Positions 27,577-36,905 of a stretch of DNA of 64,000 nt are shown here, in pieces (the stretch's first letter is position 1; every line of letters starts with the position of its first letter). The stretch spans positions 2,020,876 to 2,084,875 of the forward strand of contig NZ_CP017881.1 of the NCBI RefSeq assembly GCF_002761295.1, given 5' to 3'. The DNA comes from Methanohalophilus portucalensis (lineage in GTDB: Archaea; Halobacteriota; Methanosarcinia; Methanosarcinales; Methanosarcinaceae). The position numbers were made by a program, and so were the translations under genes. Below the pieces are notes generated by a model, which was given only the letters and a program-made list of their open reading frames with translations, was not told where the DNA came from and did no database searches.

Positions 27577-29037
27577 ATGCAAGAAATGTCTCTTCTTTCC
27601 GATTTGCTTGAAGCAGGCTACCAGGTAAGTCCTCAGGCAGCCGAGCTTATAACTTCTCACAACAATCCCAGTGCCCTTATCAATCACATACTGGGAAGTG
27701 TGGATGATTCGGTATTTGTTATAGACGTTGAGGATATTGATTTTACGGGATTTGAAGAAGTAAGAGAGGCAGAGATTCCATGCAAACAGGAACCTGTTGT
27801 AAATACCACTTCTGCAAATCCTATTTCCGTGCTATGTGATATAACCGATTGCTCCACCTGTGTGGGGGAATACATGGAATTTGTACAGTATTTCCGCAAC
27901 CGTTACAGCCGGTTAAGTGAGATGATCCGCGGCAGGGTCAATGCCAGACCCATGGAAAGCCTGAAAGGCAAAAGACGTGTGCCCGGGGATGAGATTTCCA
28001 TAATTGGTATGGTATCTGAGATTAAAAATACATCCAATGGTCATCGTCTGGTACGTTTTGAAGACCCTACGGGTTCCTTCCAGGTCCTTTTCAGTATGAA
28101 TGATAAGGATATTTATGAGGAATCTAACAAACTTGTCCTGGATGATGTGGTGGGAGTAAGTGGCAATCTCACCAATGACGGCAAACTCCTGATAGCCAAA
28201 AAACTTGTTTTTCCGGATCTGCCCAATATGGGTTTATCTAAAAACGGTATTCAGGGGAAAGCTCTTTTCATTTCAGATGTGCATATAGGCAGTAATACCT
28301 TCCTGCAGGAGCAATGGGACGATTTCATGACTTTTGTCACAAGGCAATCGGAAAACCCGGAGCTTAACAAAATAGCACAGCAATTACGCTATATTGTGGT
28401 TGCCGGTGATATTGTAGATGGGGTGGGTATTTACCCAGGACAGGAAAATGAGCTTACCATACCGGATATTTATGATCAGTATGAAGAAGTTGCTCACTAT
28501 TTTAACCAGATACCTTCTGATATCACAGTAGTTATTGGACCCGGTAACCACGATGCTGTGCGCCAGGCCGAACCCCAGCCCACATTCCCGGAGCGTATCA
28601 GGAAAATGTTTGATCCGAGGATAAAATTCGTGGGCAATCCTGCTCTGGTGGATCTGGATGGTGTGCTTGTGCTGATGTACCACGGCCGTTCTATAGATGA
28701 TTTTGTGGCGAGTATACAGGGAATTTCCTACAGTGAACCTGAAAAAGCAATGCTGGAAATGGTAAAGCGTCGCCATCTATCCCCGACCTATGGCAGCAGG
28801 GTTTCTATAGCACCGGAGAAGACTGACCATTTTGTTATCGATCACATCCCCGATATACTGCATTGTGGACATGTCCATACCGTAGGGGTGAAGCAGTACA
28901 GGGGCACCCTGCTCATTAATTCAGGAACCTGGCAGGACCAGACCGAATTCCAGAAGCGGGTGAATGTGGTCCCCGAACCTGCAAGGGTTCCGGTGGTTGA
29001 TCTTGCCACTTTCCAGCCGACCATGCTGCAGTTTTGA
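27577..29037 (+). CDS. polB: DNA polymerase II (PolD) small subunit DP1
   Basis: 3'-5' exonuclease subunit of archaeal family D polymerase, 486 aa. An OB-fold (about 135-205) precedes a calcineurin-like phosphoesterase with all metal motifs: SDVHIGS, GDIVDGVG, GPGNHD, YHGRS and CGHVHT. These suggest active proofreading. A CxxC-containing stretch (CDITDCSTC) lies near residue 90. The large subunit is not in the window. It is near orc1 and oriC. Confidence 0.95.
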   Translation: MQEMSLLSDLLEAGYQVSPQAAELITSHNNPSALINHILGSVDDSVFVIDVEDIDFTGFEEVREAEIPCKQEPVVNTTSANPISVLCDITDCSTCVGEYMEFVQYFRNRYSRLSEMIRGRVNARPMESLKGKRRVPGDEISIIGMVSEIKNTSNGHRLVRFEDPTGSFQVLFSMNDKDIYEESNKLVLDDVVGVSGNLTNDGKLLIAKKLVFPDLPNMGLSKNGIQGKALFISDVHIGSNTFLQEQWDDFMTFVTRQSENPELNKIAQQLRYIVVAGDIVDGVGIYPGQENELTIPDIYDQYEEVAHYFNQIPSDITVVIGPGNHDAVRQAEPQPTFPERIRKMFDPRIKFVGNPALVDLDGVLVLMYHGRSIDDFVASIQGISYSEPEKAMLEMVKRRHLSPTYGSRVSIAPEKTDHFVIDHIPDILHCGHVHTVGVKQYRGTLLINSGTWQDQTEFQKRVNVVPEPARVPVVDLATFQPTMLQF

Positions 29038-29076
29038 ACGTGCATTTTATATAATGCCAGTTAAGAGTTAGTCCGG

Positions 29077-30009
29077 ATGGCTTCAGATTTATTACCTGAT
29101 ATTGATACATTAATAAAAAAACAGGGATACAGACTTGCAGGATCCCATTCAGCTGTCAAAACATGTCTGTGGATGAGAAGGGCTGTGCGTGAGGAAGGAG
29201 AATGTTATAAAGCCCGTTTTTATGGGATAGCTTCCCACAGATGTTTGCAGATGACTCCTACCCTGTGCTGCAACCAGCGTTGCCTGCACTGCTGGAGGCC
29301 GGTTGAGCTTGATGTCCCAGCTCCCTCAAAATGGGATTCTCCAGTGGAAATAGTGGGGTCTTCAATAGAAGGTCAGCGCAACCTCATTTCGGGTTTTGGA
29401 GGTTCCGCCTCAAGAGAATTGTGGCAACAGGCCAATGAACCCGCACATGTGGCTATCTCCCTATCCGGTGAACCCACCCTTTATCCTTATCTGGATGAAC
29501 TGATCGAAGAATTTCGCAGCAGGGGTGTGAGTACCTTTGTGGTGACCAACGGCACTGTTGTTGAAATGGTAAAACGCATTGAACCTTCCCAGCTCTACAT
29601 GAGCCTGGATGCTCCTGACAGGCAGACCTATCTGGAGGTTTGTTCTCCAAAGGACCCATGTTTATGGGATAACATAAATGAATCTCTCAGTGTCCTTAAG
29701 GATAAAGAATGCAGGACTGCTATTCGTATTACTCTAATCAAGGGTGTGAATATGTTTGATGTGAAAGGTTATGCGGACCTTATCAGAAAGGCACAGCCTG
29801 ATATTATTGAGGTCAAAGCCTATATGCACCTGGGTTTTTCCAGAAACCGGCTTGAAAGGGATGCCATGCCAGGTCATGAAGAAGTCCTTGATTTTGCAAA
29901 TCAGCTTGGCTGTGAATTGGGTTATGAAGTTGCCGATCAGGTTGAAATAAGTCGTGTTGTCATGCTTTGTCGTGATGGAAAATTTATCGCTTCTAAATTA
30001 CCCGTTTGA
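29077..30009 (+). CDS. taw1: tRNA 4-demethylwyosine synthase Taw1 (TYW1)
   Basis: Radical SAM enzyme that makes the tricyclic base of wyosine at position 37 of tRNA-Phe, using pyruvate. At 310 aa it has CX3CX2C at Cys65, Cys69 and Cys72 for the SAM cluster. Cys30, Cys43 and Cys56, spaced 13 and 13, match the second iron-sulfur cluster of archaeal TYW1. Oxygen sensitivity fits an anaerobe. It lies 39 bp after polB on the same strand. Confidence 0.95.
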   Translation: MASDLLPDIDTLIKKQGYRLAGSHSAVKTCLWMRRAVREEGECYKARFYGIASHRCLQMTPTLCCNQRCLHCWRPVELDVPAPSKWDSPVEIVGSSIEGQRNLISGFGGSASRELWQQANEPAHVAISLSGEPTLYPYLDELIEEFRSRGVSTFVVTNGTVVEMVKRIEPSQLYMSLDAPDRQTYLEVCSPKDPCLWDNINESLSVLKDKECRTAIRITLIKGVNMFDVKGYADLIRKAQPDIIEVKAYMHLGFSRNRLERDAMPGHEEVLDFANQLGCELGYEVADQVEISRVVMLCRDGKFIASKLPV

Positions 30010-30115
30010 CGCACTGTCATAACTTATATTTATAATAATGGCTTATATGGTAAGCCTAGAGCATAGCGAATATCCCGAAATTTTGATTAATTTTTGATTA
30101 TGGAGTATCCTTACA

Positions 30116-31363
30116 ATGGCCGAACAATCTGCTCATGAAAAATATGAATTCAAGAAAAAACTTGAATCCCTCCGAAATAAAAAGGGAAGGGGTACTGAAC
30201 TAATATCCCTTTACATACCGCCTGACAAACAGCTGTCCGATGTGACCTCGCAGCTTAAGACTGAACACAGCCAGGCTTCTAATATAAAATCCAAGGTCAC
30301 AAAGACAAATGTGCAGTCTGCAATTGATTCTCTGCTTTCCCGTCTTAAATATCTCGAGATTCCGGAAAACGGTATCGTTTATTTTACCGGAGCTGTGGAT
30401 GTAGGTGCGGACAAAACGAATATGGAAACCACTATCATAAAGCCTCCACAACCTCTTACCATCTACAAGTATCACTGTGATTCTGCCTTTTTCCTCGAAC
30501 CACTGGAGGGTATGCTCAAGGAGGCCAAGACCTACGGTTTGCTTGTGCTTGACAGAAGGGAAGCCACAATTGGTTTACTTACTGGTAAACATATAGAATC
30601 CTACCGAAATCTCACCTCAACAGTGCCTGGTAAACAGAGAAAAGGTGGTCAGAGTGCTCAGCGTTTCCAGCAGCTGAGGCTCATAGCTATACATGATTTC
30701 TACAAGCGTATAGGAGATGCAGCCAGTGAGATCTTCATGACGGTTGACATGAAAGATTTCGAGGGAATATTGCTGGGTGGGCCTTCCCCGACCAAGGAAG
30801 AATTCCAATCAGGAGAATTCCTGCATCATGAGCTGCAAAAGAAAATACTGGGCCTCTTTGATGTGGCCTACACCGATGAATCAGGATTGCAGGAACTTGT
30901 CAATGCCGCAAGTGATCGGCTGCAGGACCTGGACCTGATGGTGGAAAAGAACCTGATGCAAAAGTTTTTCAAGGAACTGGTATCTGATTCCGGAAAGGCT
31001 GCCTATGGTGAAGAAGTAGTGCGTCAGAACCTGATGATAGGGGCCGTGGAGAAACTGTTGATATCCGAAGACCTGAGGTCGGAAAGAATTAAGGTCAGGT
31101 GTACCACCGGGGATTATGAAAATAATATAACCCGGGAAAACCAACCTGATCAGGAAAATGTAGATGACTTTGGCAACTGTCCCAAATGTGGCTCTTCCCT
31201 GGAAGTAGTTGAAAGAGTAGATATTGTGGATGAACTCTCGGAACTGAGTGATCAGATGGGAAGTGAGGTAGCTTTCATATCAACTGATTTTGAGGAAGGC
31301 GGCCAGCTTCTCAATGCTTTTGGCGGCATTGTTGCGATTTTGCGGTATAATACAGGTATGTAA
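30116..31363 (+). CDS. prf1: Peptide chain release factor aRF1
   Basis: Archaeal class 1 release factor, 415 aa. Stop-codon recognition motifs are NIKS (56-59) and YHCDSAF (119-125, YxCxxxF), the peptidyl-hydrolysis motif GGQ is at 177-179, and a partial zinc ribbon (CPKCG) lies near the C-terminus. All motifs are of standard form, so nothing in this protein suggests it has lost UAG recognition. That matters for the two in-frame UAG codons reported here: release and read-through would compete. argS follows by 9 bp. Confidence 0.97.
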   Translation: MAEQSAHEKYEFKKKLESLRNKKGRGTELISLYIPPDKQLSDVTSQLKTEHSQASNIKSKVTKTNVQSAIDSLLSRLKYLEIPENGIVYFTGAVDVGADKTNMETTIIKPPQPLTIYKYHCDSAFFLEPLEGMLKEAKTYGLLVLDRREATIGLLTGKHIESYRNLTSTVPGKQRKGGQSAQRFQQLRLIAIHDFYKRIGDAASEIFMTVDMKDFEGILLGGPSPTKEEFQSGEFLHHELQKKILGLFDVAYTDESGLQELVNAASDRLQDLDLMVEKNLMQKFFKELVSDSGKAAYGEEVVRQNLMIGAVEKLLISEDLRSERIKVRCTTGDYENNITRENQPDQENVDDFGNCPKCGSSLEVVERVDIVDELSELSDQMGSEVAFISTDFEEGGQLLNAFGGIVAILRYNTGM

Positions 31364-31372
31364 GGTGATCAT

Positions 31373-33076
31373 TTGTATCTTGAATTTATTAACCAGGTAG
31401 TATCAGTACTTGAAAATGCCGTACAAAGAGCGGGTTTTGAACCGGTGGAGATAGCCCCCGAGCCTTCCCAGCACGCAGACCTCTCTTCCAGGGTTGCTTT
31501 CAAGCTGGCCGCAGTTGCCAGGAAAAGTCCGGTGGAAGTAGCAAACCAGATCGTGGAAAATGTCCAGCTTCGGGAAAATAGTCTGATCGAAAGTATTGGG
31601 ACTACCGGCCCCTACATCAATATCAAGGCCAGTAGAACCTATATTGACTGTACCTTTGAGACAGTCAGGAGCAAAAAGGAAGATTTTGGCGGGAATTTTT
31701 ATTCAGGAAAAATATTGCTGGAACACACCTCGGCCAATCCCAATGGTCCTTTGCATGTGGGCCACATACGCAATTCCATAATAGGTGACACCCTGACCAG
31801 GATTCTGAGAAAAACCGGGTATGAGGTGGATGCCCAGTATTACGTCAATGATATGGGCAGGCAGATTGCCATAGTTTCCTGGGCCCTGGAACATTTCGAA
31901 ATGGATCCCGATCTCAAATCGGATCATGCTATTGCCAATGTATATATCAAGGCCAATGCCCGGCTTGAGGATGATCCCCAGAAGGTTGAACACATCGATA
32001 ATTTGATGCAGCTGGTGGAATCCGGGGATGCGGAGGTCATAAAACGGTTTGATGATGCCGTGGACCTTGCTGTAAAAGGAATTCGCAGTACTTTACTTCG
32101 TATGAATGTCCATCATGATTCTTTTGTTAATGAATCCGGTTTTGTCCGCTCCGGGGAAGTGTCGGATATCGTGGATAAAATTCGAAAAACCGGCCGCACC
32201 GATGTGGATGATGGTGCCCTTGTGGTGGATCTTTCCGATTACGGATTTGAAAAAACCCTTGTTGTGCAGCGCAGTGATGGTACCTCCCTTTATACTACAA
32301 GGGATATTGCCTATCATGAATGGAAAGCCATGCAGGCAGATCGGATAATTGATATTCTGGGAGCGGATCACAAACTGATCTCCGGCCAGCTCAAAGCCAC
32401 CCTCAATGCTGTCGGCTTAAAGGAACCTGAGATTGTAATCTTTGAATTTGTATCCCTGCCAGAGGGTTCCATGAGTACCCGAAGGGGCCAGTTCATCACC
32501 GCTGATGAATTGCTGGACAAGGTTCAAGCAAGAGCCTTCGAGGAAGTTGAAAAACGCCGCCCGGAAATGTCACCTGAATTTATGAAAGAGGTGGCCGGTA
32601 TGGTTGGTATCGGTGCTGTCAGGTATGATATAATCAAGGTTTCTCCGGAAAAATCCACGGTGTTTGACTGGAAAGCGGCCCTTGATTTTGAAAAACAGGG
32701 TGGCCCCTTTATACAATATTCCCATGCCCGTGCAAGCAGTATCCTCAAAAAGGCTGGTGAGGAAGGAATCTGGGATCCCGCGTCAAAACCCAATGCTTCA
32801 GTACTGACCGATGAATCCGAGATCACCCTGATAAAACAAATTGCTTTGTTTGATAAAGTATTAAAACAGGCTGCAGACGATCTCAAACCTCACATAATCG
32901 CTATTTATGGCAGGGATCTGGCCGATGCTTTCAACCAGTTCTACCGGTTCTCCCCTGTGCTGGGTGCCGAAACTGAAGAACTCAGGAATGCCAGATTGGG
33001 TCTTGTGGACTGTGCCCGGATAGCGCTGGCCAATGTACTGGATACCCTGGGAATGGGCGCTCCAGAATCAATGTGA
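31373..33076 (+). CDS. argS: Arginyl-tRNA synthetase
   Basis: Class I aminoacyl-tRNA synthetase, 567 aa. The N-terminal Arg-specific domain is followed by the HIGH-like motif HVGHIRNS (in NPNGPLHVGHIRNS) and the KMSKS-equivalent SMSTRRG, with the DALR anticodon-binding domain at the C-terminus. The start is TTG 31373, chosen because AAGGTGATC stands just before it and no ATG fits. It is probably co-transcribed with prf1. Confidence 0.96.
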   Translation: MYLEFINQVVSVLENAVQRAGFEPVEIAPEPSQHADLSSRVAFKLAAVARKSPVEVANQIVENVQLRENSLIESIGTTGPYINIKASRTYIDCTFETVRSKKEDFGGNFYSGKILLEHTSANPNGPLHVGHIRNSIIGDTLTRILRKTGYEVDAQYYVNDMGRQIAIVSWALEHFEMDPDLKSDHAIANVYIKANARLEDDPQKVEHIDNLMQLVESGDAEVIKRFDDAVDLAVKGIRSTLLRMNVHHDSFVNESGFVRSGEVSDIVDKIRKTGRTDVDDGALVVDLSDYGFEKTLVVQRSDGTSLYTTRDIAYHEWKAMQADRIIDILGADHKLISGQLKATLNAVGLKEPEIVIFEFVSLPEGSMSTRRGQFITADELLDKVQARAFEEVEKRRPEMSPEFMKEVAGMVGIGAVRYDIIKVSPEKSTVFDWKAALDFEKQGGPFIQYSHARASSILKKAGEEGIWDPASKPNASVLTDESEITLIKQIALFDKVLKQAADDLKPHIIAIYGRDLADAFNQFYRFSPVLGAETEELRNARLGLVDCARIALANVLDTLGMGAPESM

Positions 33077-33351
33077 CACCCATGTTTGTCCTCGAACAGC
33101 TGGTACTTGCCTATATTGGCCTTGCCAGTCTTTTTTCATTTGGGATAATGGGAATTGATAAGAGAAAAGCTGTAAAGGGAGCCTACCGCATATCGGAGAA
33201 ATTCCTTTTCACCTGCGCTTTTGCAGGGGGCAGCGCGGGTATCCTGGCAGGCATGTACATCTTCAGGCATAAGGTTCGCCGCTGGAAGTTCAAACTGGGT
33301 ATTCCTGTAATCCTTATTCTGGAACTTTATCTTTACCTGAAATTCTTTTAA
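33073..33351 (+). CDS. DUF1294 small membrane protein
   Basis: 92 aa, overlapping argS by 4 bp. Two or three hydrophobic helices surround the characteristic GIDKRKAVKGAYRISEK and RHKVRRWKFKLG stretches of the DUF1294 family. The function is unknown. Length and motifs are normal. Confidence 0.88.
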   Translation: MTPMFVLEQLVLAYIGLASLFSFGIMGIDKRKAVKGAYRISEKFLFTCAFAGGSAGILAGMYIFRHKVRRWKFKLGIPVILILELYLYLKFF

Positions 33352-33652
33352 AATTAAAATCTAGAGGGTCCTTTTGTCAGCTTTCTTAATCTGACATCTC
33401 CGCAATATTTTTTGGATAGTAGCATCCAGATCCGGAGAATCACATTATTATGTGTTAGCTCAATGGGTAACACATGTATACATAATACCAGAGTATATAT
33501 AGGAGTTAGATTATTTTACAATGTGAGGTTCAACTCAACCCACCAGAGAATAGTTGAACCCCTGTATCGCCCGAAGGCATGGTAATATTGGTTTTGAGGG
33601 TACTTAAAACTTGCTTGCTTCTGCCTCTTGGGCAAACTAAGAGGTGAATAAA
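33352..33652 (+). promoter_or_regulatory. Promoter and long leader of the secreted-protein gene
   Basis: This gap holds no gene. An inverted repeat TGTGTTA/TAACACA (33451-33457 with 33468-33474) and the palindrome TGTATACA (33475-33482) stand just ahead of a TATA box GTATATATAGG (about 33493-33503). That predicts a leader of about 130 nt. The leader begins with a 9-bp hairpin GGTTCAACT/AGTTGAACC (33527-33535 with 33552-33560) and then a stretch (33545-33655) that recurs at 35392-35504. Confidence 0.6.
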
Positions 33653-33655
33653 ATG
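33545..33655 (+). repeat. Leader repeat, copy 1
   Basis: Upstream copy of a roughly 110-bp element. Shared blocks with copy 2 (35392-35504) include GGTATGGTAATATTGG (GCATGG here), TTTGAG, TACTTAAA and GCCTCT, in the same order and spacing, each ending at an ATG. By eye about three quarters of positions match. Confidence 0.7.
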
Positions 33656-34756
33656 CAAAAGAACAACAAACTTGGATTTGGACTGCTGGTCGCAATGTTG
33701 CTGGTGAGCATGGCATTTGTGCCGGCTGTGAGTGCTCAAAGTACTGATGAAGCACTAGATGATAAGATAGTACATTCACATCAAGACAAAAAATTTGTGT
33801 GTATGGTGCAAAATTTCTCAAACCCAATTTCAATAAAAGAATTAAATGGGACAAGAGAATCAGTAATCAATAATTACAGAAAAGAGAAGGGAACTGCAAA
33901 CAATTCAATAATATACTCAGTACCCCAAGTTCCGGAAGGAGGGCGCATTGTAGCATACTGTTTTAGAATTAATGATGATGGAACAACAAGTCAATATGTA
34001 GGAATTGCTGGTGATGAGAAGTCCGTGTCTAAGATTCGGGAAAGGGCAAAAACGTGGTACAATACTGAAGTCTTGGAATTTGAAAAAGCAGAAACAAATA
34101 TTGATTCAGAACTCATTTCCAATAACTTAAGCCCAACTTCATCCGAAAGTGGAGCGCAATGGAGTGATCCATGCAGATTCTATGATGATTATTATTTATC
34201 TCCCTATGGAGGAGTAACAAATAATTATGAATTATATTGTCTTTACAATGACGGTAGCAGTACAGTAGATTGGTTTGCTATTGTTCAAGAATTTGGACTT
34301 GAACCGGGCTATCGTGCATTTGCTCCATCTTCATGGAAAAACGATGTAGGTTATGCTAAACAAGAATGGTGCGATGGTAATTTAGGAAATCCACAATTGT
34401 ACAGTTATAGGCCAAACGGACCATACACAGGACAAACATCACAAAGTGTAACTATAACCGGAGGATCTGGGGGAGTTTCGGCAGGACTTACTTGGACATA
34501 TACTCAACCAGATGTATCGACAGAATGCTATAGCAGTACAAATACAGACATTGCTGAATGGAAGATTACGTGTAATAGTGATACTGCTAAGACTTCTACT
34601 GTAGGTATGAACCCGGGGAGTACATGTAGTGCAAATCAACATAGTAGTGGAAACTACAAAATACTGGATGTCAAAGGTGTAGGCATATTTAGAGAAAGTT
34701 TTCTAAGTTCTAAAATTTTGTCCACTACGTCTTCACCATACATCAGCTATAATTAA
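33653..34756 (+). CDS. Secreted protein of unknown function
   Basis: 367 aa from ATG 33653 with Shine-Dalgarno AGAGGTGA. A clear Sec signal peptide ends at AVSA-QSTD (about residue 26). The mature part is Cys-poor, rich in Ser, Asn and aromatic residues, and has no repeats or catalytic motifs I recognise; there is no C-terminal membrane anchor. It is AT-rich relative to core genes and lies in an accessory stretch with a duplicated leader, so it may be mobile or fast evolving. Confidence 0.75.
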   Translation: MQKNNKLGFGLLVAMLLVSMAFVPAVSAQSTDEALDDKIVHSHQDKKFVCMVQNFSNPISIKELNGTRESVINNYRKEKGTANNSIIYSVPQVPEGGRIVAYCFRINDDGTTSQYVGIAGDEKSVSKIRERAKTWYNTEVLEFEKAETNIDSELISNNLSPTSSESGAQWSDPCRFYDDYYLSPYGGVTNNYELYCLYNDGSSTVDWFAIVQEFGLEPGYRAFAPSSWKNDVGYAKQEWCDGNLGNPQLYSYRPNGPYTGQTSQSVTITGGSGGVSAGLTWTYTQPDVSTECYSSTNTDIAEWKITCNSDTAKTSTVGMNPGSTCSANQHSSGNYKILDVKGVGIFRESFLSSKILSTTSSPYISYN

Positions 34757-34812
34757 GAAAATATTGCTGCCAAAAGGTAGTAATATTTCAATTTTTAGAA
34801 ATTTGGTGGCAC

Positions 34813-35304
34813 ATGGAAAAATTGAATAGGATACTATTATTAATGCTCACAATAGCTTTCCTGTTGTTCTTTTATTATGTGATTCCTGTTGAGGTGGAAG
34901 GCGTGGTTGAAACCAAAGCGATTAACGGAAGGATGAGTGGAAATACCGGAGCTACTATTTTGTTGAACAGACAAGTTCCGGGCGAACCCTGGATACTTGT
35001 AGAGGATAAAGACTTTGAGCAGTTTTTCTCTCCAGAGGACAGGAATGTCTTCATCAACGATTCATTGCACGAACAGATGGATATGAAATATGTCAGCATT
35101 GACTATATTGTTTCCATACAAGTGAGTTCTGATGATCCTGTCAATGATGTAAGAAAAGGGCAAACTTATGCTTACTATGCCAGCAGAGAAGATTTCAATA
35201 TGGCAGAAATAGGAGATACTGTAAGATACAGGGTTTCAAGGTTTGAAGACTATAGAATTGAAGAAATACTGGAATCGTCCAATCGAAGAGGGATAGTTCG
35301 ATGA
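34813..35304 (+). CDS. Membrane-anchored protein of unknown function
   Basis: 163 aa. One N-terminal hydrophobic helix (about residues 5-25) with no obvious cleavage site suggests an anchored protein facing outside. The rest is acidic and hydrophilic without recognisable motifs. It follows the secreted-protein gene by 56 bp and may be co-transcribed. Its stop overlaps a 42-codon ORF by 4 bp. Confidence 0.7.
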   Translation: MEKLNRILLLMLTIAFLLFFYYVIPVEVEGVVETKAINGRMSGNTGATILLNRQVPGEPWILVEDKDFEQFFSPEDRNVFINDSLHEQMDMKYVSIDYIVSIQVSSDDPVNDVRKGQTYAYYASREDFNMAEIGDTVRYRVSRFEDYRIEEILESSNRRGIVR

Positions 35305-35429
35305 TATGGACACAAAATGCTTATAATGCGGATCCTATGGAAGAAGATGTAGATATCAAAAAATATTGGATTTATTTAAATGAAACTTTCAGAGTAGATT
35401 TGAACTCCGTATCCCCAAAGGTATGGTAA
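35301..35429 (+). CDS. Short ORF, probable truncated gene start
   Basis: 42 codons beginning with an ATGA overlap on the 163-aa gene, then acidic sequence (MIWTQNAYNADPMEED) ending inside leader repeat copy 2. The overlap looks like a true translational coupling, but the ORF stops where the repeat begins, so it is probably the N-terminus of a gene cut off by the duplication. No homology is recognised. Confidence 0.4.
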   Translation: MIWTQNAYNADPMEEDVDIKKYWIYLNETFRVDLNSVSPKVW

Positions 35430-35504
35430 TATTGGCTTTGAGAATACTTAAAGCTTGTCTGATTGTGCCTCTGGAGTAAATTGAGTGGGGATAAAGAAAG
35501 AATG
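35392..35504 (+). repeat. Leader repeat, copy 2
   Basis: Second copy of the element in front of the secreted-protein gene. It lacks the 5' arm of the 9-bp hairpin present before copy 1 and leads only into a 15-codon ORF (MKTYAVNFLHIINIF). It looks like a promoter/leader duplication whose gene has been lost. Confidence 0.65.
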
Positions 35505-35598
35505 AAAACATATGCAGTTAATTTTTTACATATTATTAATATATTTTAAGAAAGATTTGCATATTGGGTTTGAATAAAGATCAAAAGGACTGGTTGAT

Positions 35599-35685
35599 AT
35601 GGAAAAGACATATAAAATTGTTATAGGCTTTATATTATTACTTCTTGTAGTTTATACTTTCTTTTTGATATTAAATTATAGATAA
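35599..35685 (+). CDS. 28-residue membrane peptide (candidate)
   Basis: ATG 35599 preceded by AAAAGGACTGG opens a 28-codon frame that is almost all hydrophobic (KIVIGFILLLLVVYTFFLIL) with charged ends, ending in TAA. It would be a single-span membrane peptide. Nothing else supports it. The rest of 35430-35817 is AT-rich with no further gene seen. Confidence 0.35.
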   Translation: MEKTYKIVIGFILLLLVVYTFFLILNYR

Positions 35686-35817
35686 TGCGTATGGTGACAA
35701 TAATTTATTATATCTTTGAAATGCGCATTCTCTAATTAGCACTGCTAAAAACAAAACCGTCTTTTTATATATCAAAAAATTTTCTATGACACAGATTGTA
35801 AATCTTGAAATTATAAT

Positions 35818-36837
35818 TTATTCAAAATCATTCAGATATTTGTCCCTAGCCTGTTCCATTGCCCTGATGTTCACAACCGGGGTTTCAGGTGCAAGACCGC
35901 AACCCGGAGCTAGTATATCCACTCCCTCCTCCAAGCATTTGAATGCTTCCTCCTCAACTTCTTCTGGTGTACTGTAAAGCAGGGTATTTGTCGTTGATAT
36001 GTTCCCTATAAGAATGGTTCTTGAGCCGATCTGAGATTTTGCTTCAGCTACACTGACACTTTCCTCAATACTAATTCCTTCAAAACCACAATTTGCCAGT
36101 GAGGAGAGAATGGATGTCGTATTACCACACATATGCATAACAACCGGTCCTTCAATGGAATGAGTAAAATGCTGATATGATGGTTTGATGAGGGTCTCGA
36201 ATAACAGACAATCGAGTGTTTCCGGTCCGGCAACCGTATCATTCAGGCAGATCACATCGGCTCCGGCTTCAAAAAGTAATTCTGCATACCCTTCACAAAT
36301 GCAGGTTGCTTCCCTGATATACATCTTGAAGGTTTCAGGTTTGAAAAGAGCCCATTTCAGGTAATTCTGTGCTCCTATAAGATGGTATACCAATGTAGCC
36401 GGGCCTTCCATTCCTGCAATCAGCGGTACATCCGGTGCAAGATTTTTCAATCTGCGTGTGGCTTCCAGTACCACCGGTATCCTTGCTCTGTCATAAAGGT
36501 CGGCAGGAATATTGGGTTTTTCCACTTTTTCGGCAAAGGGATGGGATATCACTTCAGGAGGCTTATTTATGGTTCCCAGGTCAACTTCACATCCGGCCGC
36601 TTCGGCAAGTACCGTCAGGCAAAAGGGGTAGCGTATTGCTTCCAGTCCCCCGACATTATGTGCTGCCAGCGAGAGTTCTGCCATCTGAAAGGCGCTGGAG
36701 TGAGCCTGTGGCCAGAATGCTCCGGTAGTTTCCATCAGACCGTTTGTGGCTGTCTGGGTCACTGATAGTACAGGTATTAGTCCTTCTTCCTTTCCGGCTA
36801 GAACATTGAGTAAATTTTCTCTGAGTCCAGATTGCAT
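35818..36837 (-). CDS. UroD-family methylcobalamin:CoM-type methyltransferase (MtaA/MtbA-like)
   Basis: About 339 aa from MQSGLRENLLNVL (36837); ATGs further upstream are less likely. It has the family's zinc site: HMCGNT in the middle C-terminal part and APGCGLAPETP about 70 residues later, the His-x-Cys...Cys set of MtaA/MtbA, which moves methyl groups from a corrinoid protein to coenzyme M. Whether CoM is the acceptor here is unknown. It is divergent from a core MetE protein, with about 70 bp shared between starts, which hints at a link with methionine or another thiol. Confidence 0.85.
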   Translation of the reverse strand: MQSGLRENLLNVLAGKEEGLIPVLSVTQTATNGLMETTGAFWPQAHSSAFQMAELSLAAHNVGGLEAIRYPFCLTVLAEAAGCEVDLGTINKPPEVISHPFAEKVEKPNIPADLYDRARIPVVLEATRRLKNLAPDVPLIAGMEGPATLVYHLIGAQNYLKWALFKPETFKMYIREATCICEGYAELLFEAGADVICLNDTVAGPETLDCLLFETLIKPSYQHFTHSIEGPVVMHMCGNTTSILSSLANCGFEGISIEESVSVAEAKSQIGSRTILIGNISTTNTLLYSTPEEVEEEAFKCLEEGVDILAPGCGLAPETPVVNIRAMEQARDKYLNDFE

Positions 36838-36905
36838 TTTGCTTCCCATTCTCCTACATTGAATATTGCGCAATTGTTATTAATGAAGCTTGCTCATTGG
36901 AAAGC

